Shown one piece after another: positions 5,792 to 7,718 of a stretch of 7,718 nt of DNA. The notes under the pieces were generated by a model. The model saw only the letters and a program-made list of their open reading frames with translations. It was not told the origin of the DNA and did no database searches. The position numbers and the translations under genes were made by a program. Position 1 is the stretch's first letter. Every line of letters starts with the position of its first letter. This DNA comes from Deltaproteobacteria bacterium (GTDB taxonomy: Bacteria; Desulfobacterota; Binatia; UBA9968), in NCBI GenBank assembly GCA_023250495.1, contig JAHFAP010000147.1:1-7718 (forward strand), written 5' to 3'.

Positions 5792-5840
5792 TTTTGAGTT
5801 TTGAATTTTGAGTGTTGAATTGAATTCAAAATTCAACACT
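5792..5840. repeat. Heptad inverted repeat, element E (rplX/rplE junction)
   Basis: Four T-rich heptads (TTTTGAG, TTTTGAA, TTTTGAG, TGTTGAA) run from 5792 to 5819 with a strict 7-bp period. A perfect 10-bp palindrome TTGAATTCAA at 5820-5829 is the centre, followed by the inverse heptads. AGTGTTGAATT (5811-5821) and AATTCAACACT (5830-5840) are perfect reverse complements, an 11-bp stem with an 8-nt loop. The two outermost left heptads have no counterpart on the right. The element starts directly after the rplX stop and ends 9 nt before the rplE ATG. Confidence 0.9.
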
Positions 5841-5849
5841 GATTGATTT

Positions 5850-6392
5850 ATGGCGGCTCGGCTTAAAAAGAAATATCAGGAAAACGTGGTCCCGGCGATG
5901 ATGAAGGAGTTCGGCTATAAGAATTCCCTTCAGGTTCCGCGCTTGGAGAGGATAACCTTGAATATGTGTCTCAATGAGGCCGTTCAAAACGTAAAGGTCC
6001 TCGATGCGGCGGTCGCGGAACTCATGGCGATCACCGGTCAGAAGCCGGTGATCACTCGGGCCAAGAAGGCCATCGCCAACTTCAAGTTGCGCGAAGGTGT
6101 TCCGATCGGATGCATGGTGACGCTGAGGCGCGAGCGGATGTATGAGTTTTTAGACCGGTTGATCCATGCCTCTTTGCCGCGCGTGCGGGACTTCAAGGGA
6201 GTCCCGGAGCGCTCCTTCGATGGCCGTGGCAATTATTCTCTGGGGCTGCGCGAGCAGATCATCTTTCCGGAGATACAGCCTGACAAGGTCGATAAGTCGC
6301 GCGGGCTCACCGTGTCGTTTGTCACCACGGCGAGAACGGATAAGGAAGGGAAGGCATTGCTCAGGCACCTGGGGATGCCATTTGCCGCTTAG
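5850..6392 (+). CDS. rplE: 50S ribosomal protein L5
   Basis: L5 (uL5) binds 5S rRNA and forms a bridge to the 30S head. The 180-residue product has MAARLKKKYQENVVPAMMKEFGYKN, QVPRLERITLN, ITGQKPVITRAKKAIANFKLREG, PIGCMVTLRRERMYEFLDRL, then SFDGRGNYSLGLREQIIFPEI and a normal C-terminus. At 38-44 it reads NMCLNEA where most bacteria have NMGVGEA, replacing two conserved glycines by Cys40 and Asn42. The ATG at 5850 gives the family N-terminus, but the leader (CACTGATTGATTT) has no Shine-Dalgarno. In E. coli the S8 repressor site lies around this junction; here the gap is element E. Confidence 0.97.
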   Translation: MAARLKKKYQENVVPAMMKEFGYKNSLQVPRLERITLNMCLNEAVQNVKVLDAAVAELMAITGQKPVITRAKKAIANFKLREGVPIGCMVTLRRERMYEFLDRLIHASLPRVRDFKGVPERSFDGRGNYSLGLREQIIFPEIQPDKVDKSRGLTVSFVTTARTDKEGKALLRHLGMPFAA

Positions 6393-6397
6393 GCGCT

Positions 6398-6403
6398 GGA
6401 GGG
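6398..6403 (+). promoter_or_regulatory. Shine-Dalgarno deciding the TTG start of rpsN
   Basis: GGAGGG lies 5 nt before TTG at 6409. There is no ATG or GTG at the position required by the S14 N-terminus (MAKTCL-like), so this site supports TTG initiation. Confidence 0.85.
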
Positions 6404-6408
6404 ATCCA

Positions 6409-6594
6409 TTGGCCAAGACATGTCTTCGGATCAAGGCGGAACGGCCGAACAAGTTTAAGGTGAGACAGTATAATCGCTGTCCCCTCTGTGGGCGCGCCCG
6501 CGCCTTCTACCGTCGCTTTCGCATGTGCCGGATCTGTCTTAGGGAGAATGCCAGGAAGGGGCAGATCCCGGGATTGATCAAGGCGAGCTGGTAG
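6409..6594 (+). CDS. rpsN: 30S ribosomal protein S14, zinc-binding type, TTG start
   Basis: S14 (uS14) is a late-assembling 30S head protein beside S3 and S10. At 61 residues this is the short zinc type, often called rpsZ or S14 type Z, not the roughly 100-residue cysteine-free type. Cys24-x2-Cys27 and Cys40-x2-Cys43 (NRCPLCGR...MCRICLRE) form the zinc site, followed by ARKGQIPGLIKASW, the family's invariant end. Reading from TTG at 6409 gives (M)AKTCLRIKAERPNKFKVRQYN, matching the usual N-terminus. A larger upstream frame is an out-of-frame reading of rplE. It starts 16 nt after the rplE stop. Confidence 0.95.
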   Translation: MAKTCLRIKAERPNKFKVRQYNRCPLCGRARAFYRRFRMCRICLRENARKGQIPGLIKASW

Positions 6595-6613
6595 CTGCTC
6601 AGGGAGAGAGAAG

Positions 6614-7018
6614 ATGGGAATGACGGATCCGATCGCGGACATGCTGACTCGAATTCGCAATGCCCTGCGCGCCGGGCATGACAGCGTGGAGGTGCCTTGC
6701 TCGCGCGTCAAAGAGTCGCTCGTCAAAGTTCTGATAGCGGAAGGCTACTTGCAGGAAGTCAAAAGAGTGAAGGCAAAAGATGGAGGCGGCGAGCTGCTGA
6801 GGATCCACTTAAAATTTGACAAGGATAATAGGCCGGTCATTCTCGGACTGAGACGCGTCAGTCGGCCGGGCCGCAGAGTGTACGTGGGTCTTGCCGAGAT
6901 AGCTCCGGTTCGCAAGGGGCTGGGAGTCAATGTCCTTTCGACTCCCAAGGGCATCATGGCGGATCGCGAGGCCAAGAAGGCGAAGGTGGGAGGAGAGCTG
7001 GTCTGCTCGGTTTGGTAG
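6614..7018 (+). CDS. rpsH: 30S ribosomal protein S8
   Basis: S8 (uS8) binds helix 21 of 16S rRNA and organises the central domain; in E. coli it also represses the spc operon. The 134-residue product contains MTDPIADMLTRIRNALRAGHDSVEVP, SLVKVLIAEGYLQE, and the C-terminal domain with GLGVNVLSTPKGIMADREAKK and GGELVCSVW. The expected Ser-Thr-x-x-Gly-Ile-Met stretch is present. Two starts are possible, ATG at 6614 or 6620; AGGGAG at 6601-6606 is 7 nt from the first and 13 from the second, favouring 6614. It follows rpsN by 19 nt. Confidence 0.96.
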   Translation: MGMTDPIADMLTRIRNALRAGHDSVEVPCSRVKESLVKVLIAEGYLQEVKRVKAKDGGGELLRIHLKFDKDNRPVILGLRRVSRPGRRVYVGLAEIAPVRKGLGVNVLSTPKGIMADREAKKAKVGGELVCSVW

Positions 7019-7029
7019 AGCGTCGGGGC

Positions 7030-7033
7030 GAGG
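7030..7033 (+). promoter_or_regulatory. Shine-Dalgarno deciding the GTG start of rplF
   Basis: GAGG (within GGGGCGAGG, 7025-7033) sits 6 nt before GTG at 7040. An ATG at 7038 overlaps this GTG but is in another frame and does not produce L6, so the GTG is the start. Confidence 0.75.
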
Positions 7034-7039
7034 TATAAT

Positions 7040-7594
7040 GTGTCGCGCATAGGAAGGCTGCCCATATCGATTCCTGATGGAGTCAAGGTCGCTTTGGAAG
7101 ACAGAGCTGTCCGCGTGGAGGGTCCTAAGGGGAAACTCGGAGCCGCTATTCCTCCGGGAATCCAGGTCAAGGTGGAGGGAAGTGTAGTCAAGGTGGTGCG
7201 CGAAGGGGAAGAGAGAAACGTAAAGGCGCTGCATGGACTTGCCCGCAAGCTCATTGCCAACATGGTAGAGGGAGTCAGCCGAGGTTTCAGCCGGGTGTTG
7301 GATATTAATGGCGTAGGTTACCGGGCCGAGGTCAAAGGGACGGAGCTACATATAGCGTTGGGATACTCGCACCCCATTGTTTTCCCTTTGCCTGCTGGAG
7401 TGACAGCCGCAGTGGAGCGCCAGATCATCATTACGCTTCACAGCGCGGATAAGCAGCTCCTCGGAGAGACTGCGGCCATCATCCGCGGTCTAAGACCTCC
7501 CGAGCCTTACAAAGGCAAAGGGGTGAAATATCGCGAGGAGGTTATCAAGCGCAAGGCCGGAAAGGCAGTGGGAGCAGCCGGGTCCACACAATAG
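7040..7594 (+). CDS. rplF: 50S ribosomal protein L6, GTG start
   Basis: L6 (uL6) lies near the factor-binding site and sarcin-ricin loop. The 184-residue product has two L6 domains. The first begins MSRIGRLPISIPDGVKV and contains VEGPKGKL. The second, from about 85, contains INGVGYRAEVKGTELHIALGYSHPI and ends with IRGLRPPEPYKGKGVKYREEV. The signature PPEPYKGKG is complete. The last residues (AVGAAGSTQ) form a small tail past the usual KRKAGK end. The start is GTG at 7040, 21 nt after the rpsH stop. rplR begins 14 nt after its stop. Confidence 0.96.
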   Translation: MSRIGRLPISIPDGVKVALEDRAVRVEGPKGKLGAAIPPGIQVKVEGSVVKVVREGEERNVKALHGLARKLIANMVEGVSRGFSRVLDINGVGYRAEVKGTELHIALGYSHPIVFPLPAGVTAAVERQIIITLHSADKQLLGETAAIIRGLRPPEPYKGKGVKYREEVIKRKAGKAVGAAGSTQ

Positions 7595-7608
7595 GCCGAG
7601 AGCGAAAG

Positions 7609-7718
7609 ATGTTGGACAATCAGAGAGAGATCGGACGTAAAAGGCGGCAGCAGCGGGTGCGCAAGCAGATTTTGGGGACCGATCTGCGGCCCCGGGTCTG
7701 CGTTTATCGCAGCCTCAA
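7609..7718 (+). CDS. rplR: 50S ribosomal protein L18, N-terminal part (cut by window end)
   Basis: The first 36 codons and two bases of the next are present. The peptide starts MLDNQREIGRKRRQQRVRKQ and continues TDLRPRVCVYRSL, matching the basic N-terminal arm and first strand of L18 (uL18), which binds 5S rRNA together with L5. Position directly after rplF is the standard spc order. GAGAG at 7598-7602, 6 nt before the ATG, is a moderate ribosome-binding site. Confidence 0.9.
   Translation, partial: MLDNQREIGRKRRQQRVRKQILGTDLRPRVCVYRSL

Noticed and set aside
5414..5839. Reverse-strand open frame across rplX and elements D/E
   Set aside because: It is antisense to rplX with repeat-derived ends (LILDS, NSTLKIQNSK-like); a shadow frame.
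84..5840. CRISPR array or phage attachment sites
   Set aside because: Units are only 7 bp, without unique spacers of 25-40 bp, and there is no cas gene or integrase; spacing over genes is incompatible with an array.
7011..7039. TATAAT at 7034-7039 just before rplF, like a sigma-70 -10 box
   Set aside because: The sequence 17 nt upstream is TTTGGT, a poor -35 match, and the site overlaps the rplF ribosome-binding and start region; most likely coincidental.

Overview
This window is a long ribosomal-protein operon of a bacterium, all on the + strand. It contains the S10 cluster joined directly to the spc cluster. The gene order is rpsJ (3' end only), rplC, rplD, rplW, rplB, rpsS, rplV, rpsC, rplP, rpmC, rpsQ, rplN, rplX, rplE, rpsN (zinc type), rpsH, rplF and rplR (5' end only). 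Every gene is intact apart from the two cut by the window edges. No gene is inserted, missing or rearranged relative to the common bacterial order. No stretch of more than 300 bases lacks a gene, and I see no tRNA, rRNA, CRISPR array, transposase, promoter or classic terminator.

The coding DNA is fairly GC-rich, Shine-Dalgarno sequences are common, and S14 and L24 are both of the four-cysteine (zinc) kind. This fits a Gram-negative-type or candidate-phylum bacterium of soil, sediment or water. The protein sequences do not let me name the phylum; Acidobacteriota, Omnitrophota, Methylomirabilota-like and deltaproteobacterial-like lineages are all possible.

The unusual content is between the genes. 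Five junctions (rpsJ/rplC, rplW/rplB, rpsC/rplP, rplN/rplX, rplX/rplE) are filled by AT-rich inverted repeats of about 55-90 bp. Each arm is a tandem array of 7-bp units: GATTNNN in the left arm answered by AATCNNN in the right arm in three elements, and TTTTGAA-like units answered by TTCAAAA-like units in the other two. Three share an identical 9-bp centre, GATTGAATC. One of them (rpsC/rplP) carries a second, GC-richer REP-like palindrome in its loop; removing exactly 25 bp restores the heptad phase and the sequence seen in the rplN/rplX copy. The elements begin 0-8 nt after a stop codon and in several cases run up to the next start codon. They have thus taken over the ribosome-binding region of four genes, which lack a clear Shine-Dalgarno sequence, while most other genes here have good ones.

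The remaining junctions are compact: an ATGA overlap between rplD and rplW, an 11-nt overlap between rplP and rpmC, and gaps of 1-31 nt elsewhere. All products are parts of the 30S or 50S subunit and are probably made from one long transcript. A second protein-level oddity is a Pro/Ala-rich tail of about 36 residues on S19, encoded by a 21-bp tandem repeat.
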